NCBI RefSeq assembly: GCF_905196875.1 | Contig: NZ_CAJJWO010000027.1 | Coordinates: 1-64,000 of the forward strand | DNA from: an uncultured Parabacteroides sp. | GTDB taxonomy: Bacteria > Bacteroidota > Bacteroidia > Bacteroidales > Tannerellaceae | DNA: 64,000 bases | Reading direction: 5' to 3' | Shown: piece by piece, positions 53,498-63,010 of the stretch | How the letters are laid out: each line of letters starts with the position of its first letter | Numbering within the stretch: position 1 is the first letter of the stretch | The notes under the pieces: generated by a model | Seen by the model: only the letters and a program-made list of their open reading frames with translations | Database searches by the model: none | What the model was told of the DNA's origin: nothing | Position numbers and translations under genes: made by a program

Positions 53498-55351
53498 ATG
53501 AAACAGTATCTCTTATTATCTCTGACTTGCTTGGCTTTATGGGGATGTAGCGAACAAAAACAGGTATTGGAAACACCCCTCAAAATGATCGACCAGGTAG
53601 ACTTCTCCCACGTTCATATACAAGACCATTTTTGGTCGCCACGTCTGAGCAAACATATCTCGGCAACATTACCTGTCTGTATAGATCAGATAGAGAACCA
53701 GACAGGTCGCATGCAAAACTTTGTCAATGCGGCCAAAGGAGAAGGTGAACACTCCGGTATTTTCTTCGATGATTCGGATGTATATAAAGCACTCGAAGGT
53801 ATTGCTTATAGCCTCATCAACAATCCGAATCCCGAACTGGAAAAGAAAGCTGACGAATGGATCGATAAGATAGCCGCCGCACAACAACCGGACGGATATA
53901 TCAATACATTCTATACCCTGACCGGATTGGACAAACGGTGGAAAAATATGGACAAGCACGAAATGTATTGCGCCGGTCATATGATGGAAGCCGCTGTTGC
54001 TTATTACCAGGCTACCGGAAAACGCAAACTGCTCGACGTAAGTATGCGTATGGCAGACCATATGATGAGCCTCTTCGGCCCTGATAAGCGTCATTGGGTA
54101 CCGGGACATGAAGAAATAGAACTGGCGCTGGTTAAACTTTATCAGACCACCAAAGAACAGAAATACCTGGACTTTGCCAACTGGCTATTGGAAGAAAGAG
54201 GCCACGGTCACGGAAGCAAAGGCGATGAAGGCAAGTGGGATCCGGCTTACTACCAGGACATCGTTCCGGTTCGCGAGCTGACAGATATTTCCGGCCACGC
54301 CGTTCGTTGTATGTATCTGTATTGTGGTATGGCCGATGTTGCAGCCCTGAAGAAAGATACCGGTTACGTGGAAGCGTTGGATCGTCTGTGGGATGATGTT
54401 GTTCTGCGCAATATGTATGTTACCGGTGGTATCGGTTCTTCAAGGCATAATGAAGGATTTACCGAAGATTACGACCTGCCTAATATGGACGCCTATTGTG
54501 AAACCTGTGCCTCTGTCGGCATGGTTTACTGGAACCAACGTATGAACCAGTTTACCGGCAACTCCAAATATGTAGATGTGCTGGAACGTTCCATGTACAA
54601 CGGAGCACTGGCAGGTGTTTCCCTGGCTGGAGATCGTTTCTTCTATGTTAATCCGCTGGAGTCAAATGGCGATCATCACCGCCAGGCATGGTATGGTTGC
54701 GCCTGCTGCCCGAGCCAGATCTCACGTTTCTTACCCTCTATCGGTAATTATATCTATGGAACATCCGATAAAGCCTTGTGGGTAAATCTTTATATGGGAA
54801 ATACGACACAAATTACTGTGGATAACAAAGAAGTCACCTTGAAACAGGAGACAGATTATCCGTGGGATGGACTGGTTAAACTGACAGTTACCTCTGCACA
54901 CCCTTTGAATAAAGAACTACACATCCGTATTCCGGGATGGTGTAAAAAATATACATTGTCTGTTAATGGCAATCCCGTAAATGCATCGACAGATAAAGGA
55001 TATGCTATTGTCAAAGACTGGAAATCAGGAGATCAGATCACACTCAACATGGATATGCCGATCGAAATGGTTTCTGCTGATCCGCGTGTAAAACAGAATG
55101 TAGGAAAACGGGCTGTACAACGCGGTCCACTTGTTTATTGCCTGGAAGAGATTGATAATTCCAAAAACTTTGCCGATCTCAATCTGGCAGCCGGTACTTC
55201 TTTCGAAGTAAAAGACGAACCCGGTAAACTGGGAGGCATCAAAGAGATTGAAGCCGTATCCGGAAATCAAAAGTTGTCTTTCATCCCCTACTACACCTGG
55301 GATAATCGGGAAGCCGGAAAAATGAAAGTTTGGATCGATTATAAAGAGTAA
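53498..55351 (+). CDS. GH127 beta-L-arabinofuranosidase, lipoprotein, PUL 4
   Basis: A 617-residue lipoprotein (lipobox LWGC, Cys17) of GH127 (formerly DUF1680). It starts with the family's VDFSHVHIQDHFWSPRL, has SDVYKALEGIAYSL and QQPDGYINTFYTL, and keeps the zinc/cysteine catalytic set: E335 and C337 in YCETC, C403 and C404 in CACCPSQ. These correspond to the Glu/Cys ligands and Cys nucleophile known in the Bifidobacterium HypBA1 enzyme. It releases non-reducing beta-L-arabinofuranose. The lipid anchor suggests membrane attachment, with the side exposed unknown. A second GH127-superfamily gene follows 14 bp later. Confidence 0.93.
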   Translation: MKQYLLLSLTCLALWGCSEQKQVLETPLKMIDQVDFSHVHIQDHFWSPRLSKHISATLPVCIDQIENQTGRMQNFVNAAKGEGEHSGIFFDDSDVYKALEGIAYSLINNPNPELEKKADEWIDKIAAAQQPDGYINTFYTLTGLDKRWKNMDKHEMYCAGHMMEAAVAYYQATGKRKLLDVSMRMADHMMSLFGPDKRHWVPGHEEIELALVKLYQTTKEQKYLDFANWLLEERGHGHGSKGDEGKWDPAYYQDIVPVRELTDISGHAVRCMYLYCGMADVAALKKDTGYVEALDRLWDDVVLRNMYVTGGIGSSRHNEGFTEDYDLPNMDAYCETCASVGMVYWNQRMNQFTGNSKYVDVLERSMYNGALAGVSLAGDRFFYVNPLESNGDHHRQAWYGCACCPSQISRFLPSIGNYIYGTSDKALWVNLYMGNTTQITVDNKEVTLKQETDYPWDGLVKLTVTSAHPLNKELHIRIPGWCKKYTLSVNGNPVNASTDKGYAIVKDWKSGDQITLNMDMPIEMVSADPRVKQNVGKRAVQRGPLVYCLEEIDNSKNFADLNLAAGTSFEVKDEPGKLGGIKEIEAVSGNQKLSFIPYYTWDNREAGKMKVWIDYKE

Positions 55352-55365
55352 TTCATATATTCTAC

Positions 55366-57411
55366 ATGACCATGAATAAATTAATAAAAATCTTTTTCGC
55401 ATCATTTGCGACCCTTGCGATTGCTTCGGCTGCACCTGCCGGAGGAGAATCCGTGTCTGGTAATTATTTGAATAACCGCCAGCCACTATTACAAAAAACA
55501 TACATAGAACTTCCTCTAGGTTCTATCAAAGCGGAAGGCTGGATGCAGGAACAACTCGTCCGGATGAAAAACGGAATGACCGGACATCTGGATGAGGTTT
55601 ACGAGAAAGTGATGGGACCGCGCAACGGTTGGCTCGGCGGTGACGGCGATGTATGGGAACGAGGCCCGTACTGGATAGACGGCCTGCTCCCACTGGCTTA
55701 TATTCTGAATGACCAGGCTCTTATAGAGAAAATAAAACCCTGGATCGAATGGACGCTGGCCTCTCAAAAGCCGAACGGCTATTTCGGACCCGACACCGAC
55801 CGCAGTTACGAACCGGGATTACAGCGTGACAATGCCCAGGACTGGTGGCCTAAAATGGTCATGCTGAAAATCATGCAGCAGTATTATACAGCAACCAACG
55901 ATATCCGCGTGATCGGTTTCCTGACCAATTATTTCAAATACCAGTTAGCCGAATTACCTAAGAATCCGCTTGGCAAATGGACATTCTGGGGTGAACAACG
56001 TGGCGGCGATAACCTGATGATCGTCTACTGGCTGTATAATATTACCGGAGATAAATTCCTGCTCGATCTGGGCGAACTTATCCATAAACAGACATTCAAC
56101 TGGACAGATATCTTCCTGAACCAGGATCATTTGTCACGCCAGCACAGCCTGCATTGTGTAAACCTGGCACAAGGATTCAAGGAGCCGATCGTTTATTACC
56201 AGCAAAACAAAGATCCGAAACAGATACAAGCAACAAAGAAGGCTGTTCATGATATTCATAACACGATAGGCCTGCCTACCGGATTATGGGGTGGTGACGA
56301 ATTGTTGCGTTTCGGAAAACCGACAGCAGGTTCCGAACTATGTACGGCTGTAGAAATGATGTATTCATTGGAAGAAATGCTGGAAATAACCGGTGACATC
56401 CAATGGGCCGATTATCTGGAGCGAGTAACCTATAATGCACTGCCAACACAGGTAACCGACGATTATTCCGGCCGCCAGTACTACCAGCAAACGAATCAGG
56501 TAGCCGTTACACGCGACTGGAGAGAATTCTCCACTCCCCATGAAGATACCGACATCCTGTTCGGCGAACTGACCGGCTATCCTTGCTGTACCTCCAACCT
56601 CCATCAAGGCTGGCCCAAATTTGTACAGAACTTATGGTATGCTACTGCCGACAACGGCATTGCAGCTTTAGTATATGCCCCGTCACAGGTATCGGCAAAA
56701 ATAGCCAACGGCATTACTGTAAATATCAAAGAAGAAACAGCCTATCCTTTCGAAGAAGCCATTCGTTTCAACATTTCCTTCGCCGACAAAAAGGTGAAAC
56801 AGGCATTCTTCCCCTTCCACATCCGTATACCGGCCTGGTGTAAGAATCCGATTGTCAAACTGAATGGCGAACCAATCACTATCGATGCCTATCCGGGAAC
56901 TGTAGCACGTGTAAACCGCGAATGGAAGAACGGCGATATACTGAGCCTCGAATTACCGATGGAAGTAGCTGTAAGCCGCTGGTACGACAACAGTGCCGTA
57001 GTTGAACGTGGTCCGCTGGTATATGCTTTGAAAATGAATGAAAAATGGGAAAAGAAAACATTCGAAAACGAGAAAGCCGGAGAATACGGCAAATGGTATT
57101 ATGAAGTAACTTCCGATTCTCCCTGGAACTACGCTTTATTACACCGTAGCTTCTCGTCTGAACAGATCAAGACATCTTTTACCGTAGAGAAATCGTCTAC
57201 CGTTGCTATTTATCCGTGGAATGTAGAAAATGCGCCTATACGCATCAAAACAAAAGCAAAACGGGTAAACAACTGGACACTCGTCAGAGGTTCCGCCGGT
57301 CCGGTTCCTTTCTTCACGCAACAAGGTAACGATGTCGGAGAAGAAGAAATGATCGAACTGATACCTTATGGGTGTACGACACTCCGCATTACCGAATTCC
57401 CGGTAAGATAA
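55366..57411 (+). CDS. GH127-superfamily beta-L-arabinofuranosidase-like enzyme, PUL 4
   Basis: A 681-residue exported protein with a signal peptide ending near SAAPA rather than a lipobox. It aligns in pattern with GH127-type enzymes (WTLASQKPNGYFGPDTD, ELCTAVEMMYSLEEML, GELTGYPCCTSNLHQGW). It keeps the same catalytic quartet as its neighbour: E324 and C326, then C407 and C408. Outside these motifs the two are clearly diverged, so a different linkage or aglycone is likely; a related family such as GH146 is possible. It is the last gene before a hairpin at 57421, after which the GH106 gene has its own promoter box. Confidence 0.85.
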   Translation: MTMNKLIKIFFASFATLAIASAAPAGGESVSGNYLNNRQPLLQKTYIELPLGSIKAEGWMQEQLVRMKNGMTGHLDEVYEKVMGPRNGWLGGDGDVWERGPYWIDGLLPLAYILNDQALIEKIKPWIEWTLASQKPNGYFGPDTDRSYEPGLQRDNAQDWWPKMVMLKIMQQYYTATNDIRVIGFLTNYFKYQLAELPKNPLGKWTFWGEQRGGDNLMIVYWLYNITGDKFLLDLGELIHKQTFNWTDIFLNQDHLSRQHSLHCVNLAQGFKEPIVYYQQNKDPKQIQATKKAVHDIHNTIGLPTGLWGGDELLRFGKPTAGSELCTAVEMMYSLEEMLEITGDIQWADYLERVTYNALPTQVTDDYSGRQYYQQTNQVAVTRDWREFSTPHEDTDILFGELTGYPCCTSNLHQGWPKFVQNLWYATADNGIAALVYAPSQVSAKIANGITVNIKEETAYPFEEAIRFNISFADKKVKQAFFPFHIRIPAWCKNPIVKLNGEPITIDAYPGTVARVNREWKNGDILSLELPMEVAVSRWYDNSAVVERGPLVYALKMNEKWEKKTFENEKAGEYGKWYYEVTSDSPWNYALLHRSFSSEQIKTSFTVEKSSTVAIYPWNVENAPIRIKTKAKRVNNWTLVRGSAGPVPFFTQQGNDVGEEEMIELIPYGCTTLRITEFPVR

Positions 57412-57420
57412 TATCTACTC

Positions 57421-57463
57421 TAAGCCACCTTCAAGAAAATAACATACACTTGAAGGTGGCTTA
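57421..57463 (+). terminator. Hairpin between the GH127-like and GH106 genes
   Basis: A perfect 15-bp stem, TAAGCCACCTTCAAG with CTTGAAGGTGGCTTA, around a 13-nt loop. It lacks a T-run, so it may act as an mRNA end or processing structure rather than an efficient terminator. Confidence 0.6.
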
Positions 57464-57535
57464 ACTATCTTGTCATAAAGCCAAAATGCATAATAATAAT
57501 ATCATATTTGAAACATTATTATCGTGATTAGTAAC

Positions 57536-57543
57536 TACTTTTG
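57536..57543 (+). promoter_or_regulatory. Probable -7 box of the GH106 gene
   Basis: TACTTTTG fits TAnnTTTG, 28 bp before the ATG. Upstream, ATAATAAT and ATTATTAT form a loose AT dyad. No TTG lies at the standard -33 spacing. Confidence 0.45.
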
Positions 57544-57571
57544 TTTTATTACAGATATAAACTAATCAACC

Positions 57572-60500
57572 ATGGAAAAACTCTTTATTTTAACCCTGTG
57601 TATTTTTTCCCAGCTTCTTTCTTCCCAGGTAAAACAATTGCCTCCCGGACATCCCGACCGTTCCGCCACTATGGATTTAAAAAAAGGTTTTGCAACGCCT
57701 CCCAAAGGATATGGAGAAGTACCTTTCTACTGGTGGATGGGCGATACTTTAACCCGTGAACACCTCACCTACCATCTGGATCAGATGGCTGCAAAAAAAG
57801 TGACCAGTTTACAAGTAAATTATGCCCACTCAGACAAAGGAGGGGTCAGTTACGGCTTGACTTTCCCTTCCCGTCCGGCCCTCTTTACTGAGGAATGGTG
57901 GGATCTGTTCAGCTGGTTCATGGAAGAAGCAAAAAAACGGAATATGACCGTTAGCCTCAGCGACTACACCCTGGGAGTCGGACAAGGTTCTTACGTGGAT
58001 GATGCCCTAAAGGAAAACCCCGGATTGACGGGAGCCGAACTGAAATTCGAGAGTGATACCATTCAAGGCAGCTATGAGAAAGCATGTCGTGAAAATCTGC
58101 TGTCCTTATATGCTTACCAGTTGGGAACAGACAGTATAATCATAGAGAACTCCGGCATCGACCTGACCAAAAACCTTACTGATAACAAAATACAATGGCA
58201 ATCACCGGAAGGTAAATGGATCGTAACGCAGGTATACAGTGCCGCAAAGAAACCGTCACTCGACCCGATGCATCCCCTTTCGGGCAAAAGTTATGTCAAA
58301 CATTTCTTCCAACGGTTCGAAGACCGTTTCCCGGAACAATCCAAAGGAGGACTCAACTTCTTTTTTTCTGACGAGCTAAACTTCAACCTACACGGCTACA
58401 TCTGGAATTCAATCTTCAGAGATGAATTCAGGAAACGGAAAGGATACGATGTTATCCCCTACCTCGCCGCCCTGTTCACCCATATAGGTTCAATCACTCC
58501 TAAAATCCGGTTGGATTATAATGATGTCATGGTATCGCTCAGTGAAGAGAACTTCTTCATCCCCGTATACCAATGGCACGAAGATCGTAACCTCATTTAC
58601 GGCTGCGACCATGGCGGACGCGGAAGAGATGTCAGTGAATTCGGCGATTACTTCCGTACCCAGCGATGGAACCAGGCACCGGGTTGCGATCAGCCCAACT
58701 TTTCGAAAGACATTATAAAAAATAAAGTAGCCTCTTCCATCGCACATCTTTACGAACGTCCGAGAGTATGGCTGGAAGGTTTTCACAGTAGTAAATGGGA
58801 TAGCAACACAGCTAATGTTATCGATGCAATCTTTGCTAATTTTGCCATGGGTCAGAACCTGCTCAGCCTGCATGGTTTCTTTTACAGTACGGTAGGAGGC
58901 TGGTGGGAATGGGCACCTCCGTGTAATCATACCCACATGCCTTATTGGGAACAAATGGGGCCCCTACTCGAATGTTCCGAACGTCTGAGTTATGTTCTCT
59001 CACAAGGATATCACCGGGCCGATATAGCAATCCTCTATCCCGTAGAACCGGTAGTAGCCGGATACGGTAGCAATGCAGTGGAAAAAGCTTTCAGCCTGGG
59101 AGATTTTCTTTATAAGAAAGGTATCGATTTCGACTTCATGGATTACCAATCGTTGGATAAAGCGACCGTAAAGAACAGTAAACTTCACATTTCAGGAGAA
59201 GAATTTAAAGTACTTATTATCCCTTCCATGAAAGCCATCCGGCATTCTTCCCTGGAAAAGGCTCTGAAATTCAAACAAAACGGAGGGATTGTCATCAACC
59301 TCGGCGATTTACCCGAAGCAACAGAGAAAAAAGGATTGAATGATACCCGTGTAAACACATTACTCGATAAACTATTCAAAACATCCGGCAATAACGTGTT
59401 TATTGCAACAGATAACAAAGAGATCCTCCATATTCTTGACTCACATCTAACCCGCGACTTCCGCATCACTTCCCAGGAGGATAAACAGGATGAACCTTAT
59501 ATCATGCACCGGAAAATAGCAGGTAAAGAGCTCTACGCCGTATATAATGTACCTAAAGATACGGAATGCTTCTTCCGTGCAACAGGTGGGATAGAACTAT
59601 GGGATCCATGGACCGGGACCTTCCGGGAAATATCCGCATCATCCGTCACCAACGAAGGAACTTGTATCCGTATGCCACTCGATAAGCAGGATATGCATAT
59701 CTTCGTATTCGATCCAGCCCGGAAAGCAACGATCTCTGCCCCTGTGGAGCACAAAGTAACGGAGACAATCGTACTGGATGGTGAATGGGGATTCGAACTT
59801 AAACCAACCTTAGATAATCAATTCGGTGATTTCCACTGGCCTGCTACACCGGAAATACTGGGAGCTTACATCTACAAAGCTCGCTACATGCAGAGTTCCA
59901 AAATAACAGACGGATGGCAATCTCCTTCCTTCGACGATGATGACTGGATATCCAAGACTTTCACATTCGCTCCCCGCTTTATGCTGCTGGAAGCCACTCC
60001 AGAACTGACAGAAGAACTGATTTTCAGTAATCTCCCAGGAAAATCCGAGGGCATCATAGCCAGTAATAAAGAATACCACTGGAAACCGTACGAATTCTCC
60101 TGGCGCTGGGGAGTAGAAAACGATTACGGCCATCAGGGATGGCATGGGCTGAAAGCAACCGTACACGATGAATTCATCAGGCTAGGCGAATTCAAACAGG
60201 AATTCAGAGAAACACTACGGGTAAAAGACCCAAGCGGTAATAAAAACTATTATCTCTATTCGAATGTACTGGCTCCGGAAGCAGGAACCTACCAACTCTC
60301 ACTCGGAGAACTGAAGCCGGCAGCCGTTTATATCAATGGAAAGCAGACCGAGGACTTATCGGGAAGTATCTTATTGAAAGAAGGTATCAACGAAATCGTA
60401 CTGCATTACGATACTTTCGGTGTAACCTGGTGCGTCATCCGAAAACAAGGCGACAGCCCACGTATAATCAAAGAAGCAACAGCTGAAAAACCATTGGCTA

Positions 60501-61186
60501 CCAATTTCAGAGGAGATCGTTCGATACTCCCGTTCGATATCAGACACACACAGGAAGCAACCTATGGGCAATACCGTTTCAAATCGGCTCCGGGACTCGA
60601 AAAATTCGTATTTTCCGCTTTCGGGAAACCGGAAGTATGGGTAGACGGAAAAGCTTGTCTACTGGATATTAAAGGTAAACGCGCGGACGGTTGCATAACT
60701 TATGAGGTCACGATCCCTAACCCGAACAAACGGGTATCCACAGTAGCCATCCGTATAAAAGAAGAATGGGGTAATACCGGTGGAGCGGCTATTGATAGTC
60801 CGATCAGGCAGGTATGCGGGGAAGGCTTGATTGTAGCCGGCGACTGGTCACAGATAGAAGGTATCTCGACCTATTCAGGAGGTGCCTGGTACCGTAAGAA
60901 TATCCAAATGAAAGATATAGCAAATAACCAGAGAGTTCATCTGAACCTCGGTAATGTCATTTCTACTGCGGAAGTATGGATAAACGGCAAAAAAGCAGAT
61001 CTGAAACTCACTGCACCCTGGCAATTTGACATTACTGATCATATTAAAAACGGTAATAATAAGATTGAAGTATTGATACATAACACAGCTGCCAACTACT
61101 ATCTCTCCGTTCCGACACAATATCGGGGAAAAACGACTGCCGGACTTTTAGGAACTGTATCGATAGAGATTACAGAAAACAGATAA
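57572..61186 (+). CDS. GH106 alpha-L-rhamnosidase, PUL 4
   Basis: A 1204-residue exported enzyme (signal peptide about 1-18) of the large GH106 family. Markers are PFYWWMGDTLTREHLTYHLD at the start, FFFSDELNFNLHGYIW, YGCDHGGRGRDVSEFGDYFR, SSIAHLYERPRVWLEGFHS and HGFFYSTVGGWWEWAPPCNH. It continues through beta-sandwich domains to a C-terminal GH2-like sugar-binding domain (GGAWYRKNIQMK; STAEVWINGKKADLKLTAPW). GH106 enzymes remove terminal alpha-L-rhamnose from pectic, microbial or flavonoid glycosides. With the two arabinofuranosidases it suggests a rhamnose/arabinofuranose-bearing ligand. It ends at a bidirectional terminator facing the antiporter gene. Confidence 0.9.
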   Translation: MEKLFILTLCIFSQLLSSQVKQLPPGHPDRSATMDLKKGFATPPKGYGEVPFYWWMGDTLTREHLTYHLDQMAAKKVTSLQVNYAHSDKGGVSYGLTFPSRPALFTEEWWDLFSWFMEEAKKRNMTVSLSDYTLGVGQGSYVDDALKENPGLTGAELKFESDTIQGSYEKACRENLLSLYAYQLGTDSIIIENSGIDLTKNLTDNKIQWQSPEGKWIVTQVYSAAKKPSLDPMHPLSGKSYVKHFFQRFEDRFPEQSKGGLNFFFSDELNFNLHGYIWNSIFRDEFRKRKGYDVIPYLAALFTHIGSITPKIRLDYNDVMVSLSEENFFIPVYQWHEDRNLIYGCDHGGRGRDVSEFGDYFRTQRWNQAPGCDQPNFSKDIIKNKVASSIAHLYERPRVWLEGFHSSKWDSNTANVIDAIFANFAMGQNLLSLHGFFYSTVGGWWEWAPPCNHTHMPYWEQMGPLLECSERLSYVLSQGYHRADIAILYPVEPVVAGYGSNAVEKAFSLGDFLYKKGIDFDFMDYQSLDKATVKNSKLHISGEEFKVLIIPSMKAIRHSSLEKALKFKQNGGIVINLGDLPEATEKKGLNDTRVNTLLDKLFKTSGNNVFIATDNKEILHILDSHLTRDFRITSQEDKQDEPYIMHRKIAGKELYAVYNVPKDTECFFRATGGIELWDPWTGTFREISASSVTNEGTCIRMPLDKQDMHIFVFDPARKATISAPVEHKVTETIVLDGEWGFELKPTLDNQFGDFHWPATPEILGAYIYKARYMQSSKITDGWQSPSFDDDDWISKTFTFAPRFMLLEATPELTEELIFSNLPGKSEGIIASNKEYHWKPYEFSWRWGVENDYGHQGWHGLKATVHDEFIRLGEFKQEFRETLRVKDPSGNKNYYLYSNVLAPEAGTYQLSLGELKPAAVYINGKQTEDLSGSILLKEGINEIVLHYDTFGVTWCVIRKQGDSPRIIKEATAEKPLATNFRGDRSILPFDIRHTQEATYGQYRFKSAPGLEKFVFSAFGKPEVWVDGKACLLDIKGKRADGCITYEVTIPNPNKRVSTVAIRIKEEWGNTGGAAIDSPIRQVCGEGLIVAGDWSQIEGISTYSGGAWYRKNIQMKDIANNQRVHLNLGNVISTAEVWINGKKADLKLTAPWQFDITDHIKNGNNKIEVLIHNTAANYYLSVPTQYRGKTTAGLLGTVSIEITENR

Positions 61187-61190
61187 ACAT

Positions 61191-61234
61191 GAACAAGGGA
61201 CAGAAATCATAAAGATTCCGTCCCTTGTTTTTGT
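61191..61234. terminator. Bidirectional terminator between GH106 and the antiporter
   Basis: ACAAGGGAC pairs with GTCCCTTGT, continued inward by GAAATC/GATTCC with a mismatch and a bulge, then TTTTTG on the plus strand. The genes on both sides point toward it. Confidence 0.85.
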
Positions 61235-61263
61235 ATGTAAAATAGAAATTACAGAGGTATTGG

Positions 61264-62811
61264 CTAAGCTTGTGTATTCGTCGTTGTTGTATTAGTTGTA
61301 GTTGTATTATTTGTATTGGCAGTTTGAGTTGTAGCACCGGCAACAGGAGCCTGTACTTTTGCTTCTTCCCAATGGAACGGTTCGAACTCTGAATTCGGAT
61401 CGACCCAGGATGCCTTTTTGGAAGCATAAATAATAAACGGAGCAACTACGACAACAATAGCACCGATAATCAATACGGCAAACCAAACAGTATTACTACC
61501 GACAGAAATCTGACTCGGCGGAATAAAGCTCAATATAAACGCCAGTAATGAACCACAGAAACCAAGGCCACCGATAAACCACATCAGACCGTTACCATGT
61601 TTACCGATACGGAACGGACGATTGGCTTTTTTCATCCGGTAACGTAATGCGATTGCACCGGAGAACATCAATAGGTACATAACCAGATAAAGGATCACTG
61701 TTAACTGTGATAAGATCTGATAGAAACTTTGTACTGAAGGCATTACAACGAACAGTAAGCTCAATAAAGTAACAGCACATCCCTGTACCAACAGAATATT
61801 TTTCTGAACACCAATCTTGTTTGTTTTCTGGAAGAAAGGAGGTAGATAACCAGCCTTACCGACTGTAAAGATACCTTTTGACGGACCGGCAACCCATGTT
61901 AACACACCTGCCAGTACACCGAATGCCAGGGCGATAGCGATAATAGGAGACAACCAGGAAGCATGGATGAATTTGAAGTAGTTATCGAAACCAACCAGCA
62001 GACTCTGTGTCAGGTTAATATCCTTTTCCGGAATAATAACACCCAGGGCAAAAGTTCCCAATACGAAAATAATTACAGTGATCAATGCACCGATAAATAC
62101 AGCTTTCGGATAGTTTTTAGAAGGATTTTCCACATCTTTTACGTGGATACCACCCATTTCCATACCTGCATAAAACAGGAAGATACTGGATGCAAGAACC
62201 AGGTTATCGAACTTAGAAAAGTCAGGGAAGAAATTACCATGGAAGTCCATATTCGAATGACCGCCCATCGACAGGTAAACGATTCCGAGGATGATCAATA
62301 GAGCAGCCGGAAGGATCGTACCGACAATACCGCCTACTTTAGCAACTTTACCTACCCAGCTCAATCCTTTCAATGAAATAAAAGTAGCCAGCCAGTAAAT
62401 GATCAATACAACAGCTAATGTGTACATTTTATTTGAAGCCAGTGTCATGTCATGCGCATCATTCATTCCTATAAAAGCAATGGATACTGCACCGAAGGTT
62501 AACACAGTGGGATACCAGATCGTACTTTCAATCCATTGTACCCAGATGGCGAGGAATCCCCATTTCTTACCGTAGGCCTCTCCTACCCATCTGAAAACTC
62601 CGCCCTGCTTATCCTGGAACATGGCTGCTAACTCAGCTGCCACCAGCGATGTCGGGATCAAAAAGACAATTGCCGCAAATAGATAATAAAAGGCTGAACT
62701 TAATCCGTATACAGCCTCGGCTGGTAGTCCGCGGAGAGACACTACCGCCGTAACATTCATAATCGCAAGAGTAAAAACTCCAAGTTTTACTGCTTTTCCT
62801 ACATTTGCCAT
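61264..62811 (-). CDS. gadC: GadC-like amino acid antiporter (probable glutamate/GABA exchanger)
   Basis: A 515-residue APC-superfamily transporter with about 12 membrane helices. The helix 1 region is LGVFTLAIMNVTAVVSLRGL. EAYGKKWGFLAIWVQWIE and LFYAGMEMGGIHVKDVENP fit the glutamate/GABA antiporter group, which exchanges extracellular glutamate for cytoplasmic GABA in acid tolerance. The C-terminal tail is low complexity, nearly all Thr and Asn with Gln and Ala (last 22 residues or so), occupying the place of the pH-sensing C-plug in E. coli GadC. No glutamate decarboxylase or glutaminase gene is in the window. The divergent neighbour is a K+-channel-like gene, a pairing I recall from Bacteroides GABA loci. 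Confidence 0.82.
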   Translation of the reverse strand: MANVGKAVKLGVFTLAIMNVTAVVSLRGLPAEAVYGLSSAFYYLFAAIVFLIPTSLVAAELAAMFQDKQGGVFRWVGEAYGKKWGFLAIWVQWIESTIWYPTVLTFGAVSIAFIGMNDAHDMTLASNKMYTLAVVLIIYWLATFISLKGLSWVGKVAKVGGIVGTILPAALLIILGIVYLSMGGHSNMDFHGNFFPDFSKFDNLVLASSIFLFYAGMEMGGIHVKDVENPSKNYPKAVFIGALITVIIFVLGTFALGVIIPEKDINLTQSLLVGFDNYFKFIHASWLSPIIAIALAFGVLAGVLTWVAGPSKGIFTVGKAGYLPPFFQKTNKIGVQKNILLVQGCAVTLLSLLFVVMPSVQSFYQILSQLTVILYLVMYLLMFSGAIALRYRMKKANRPFRIGKHGNGLMWFIGGLGFCGSLLAFILSFIPPSQISVGSNTVWFAVLIIGAIVVVVAPFIIYASKKASWVDPNSEFEPFHWEEAKVQAPVAGATTQTANTNNTTTTNTTTTNTQA

Positions 62812-63010
62812 GAATTTACTGTTTAAATGTGAATTTTGTATTGTTTAGTTTCGCTTTAAATATGTCAGTAAAACAAATCGGTATTGTGTTAGTTTGTCAA
62901 CAAGATGTCAAACTAGGTTAATTAACAGAATAGTGTTAAAAACAAAATCAGACTTTTCTATGTTAGATAGCTTAAAATATTTTCATCTAAACGCCTAAAC
63001 AGTAAACACA

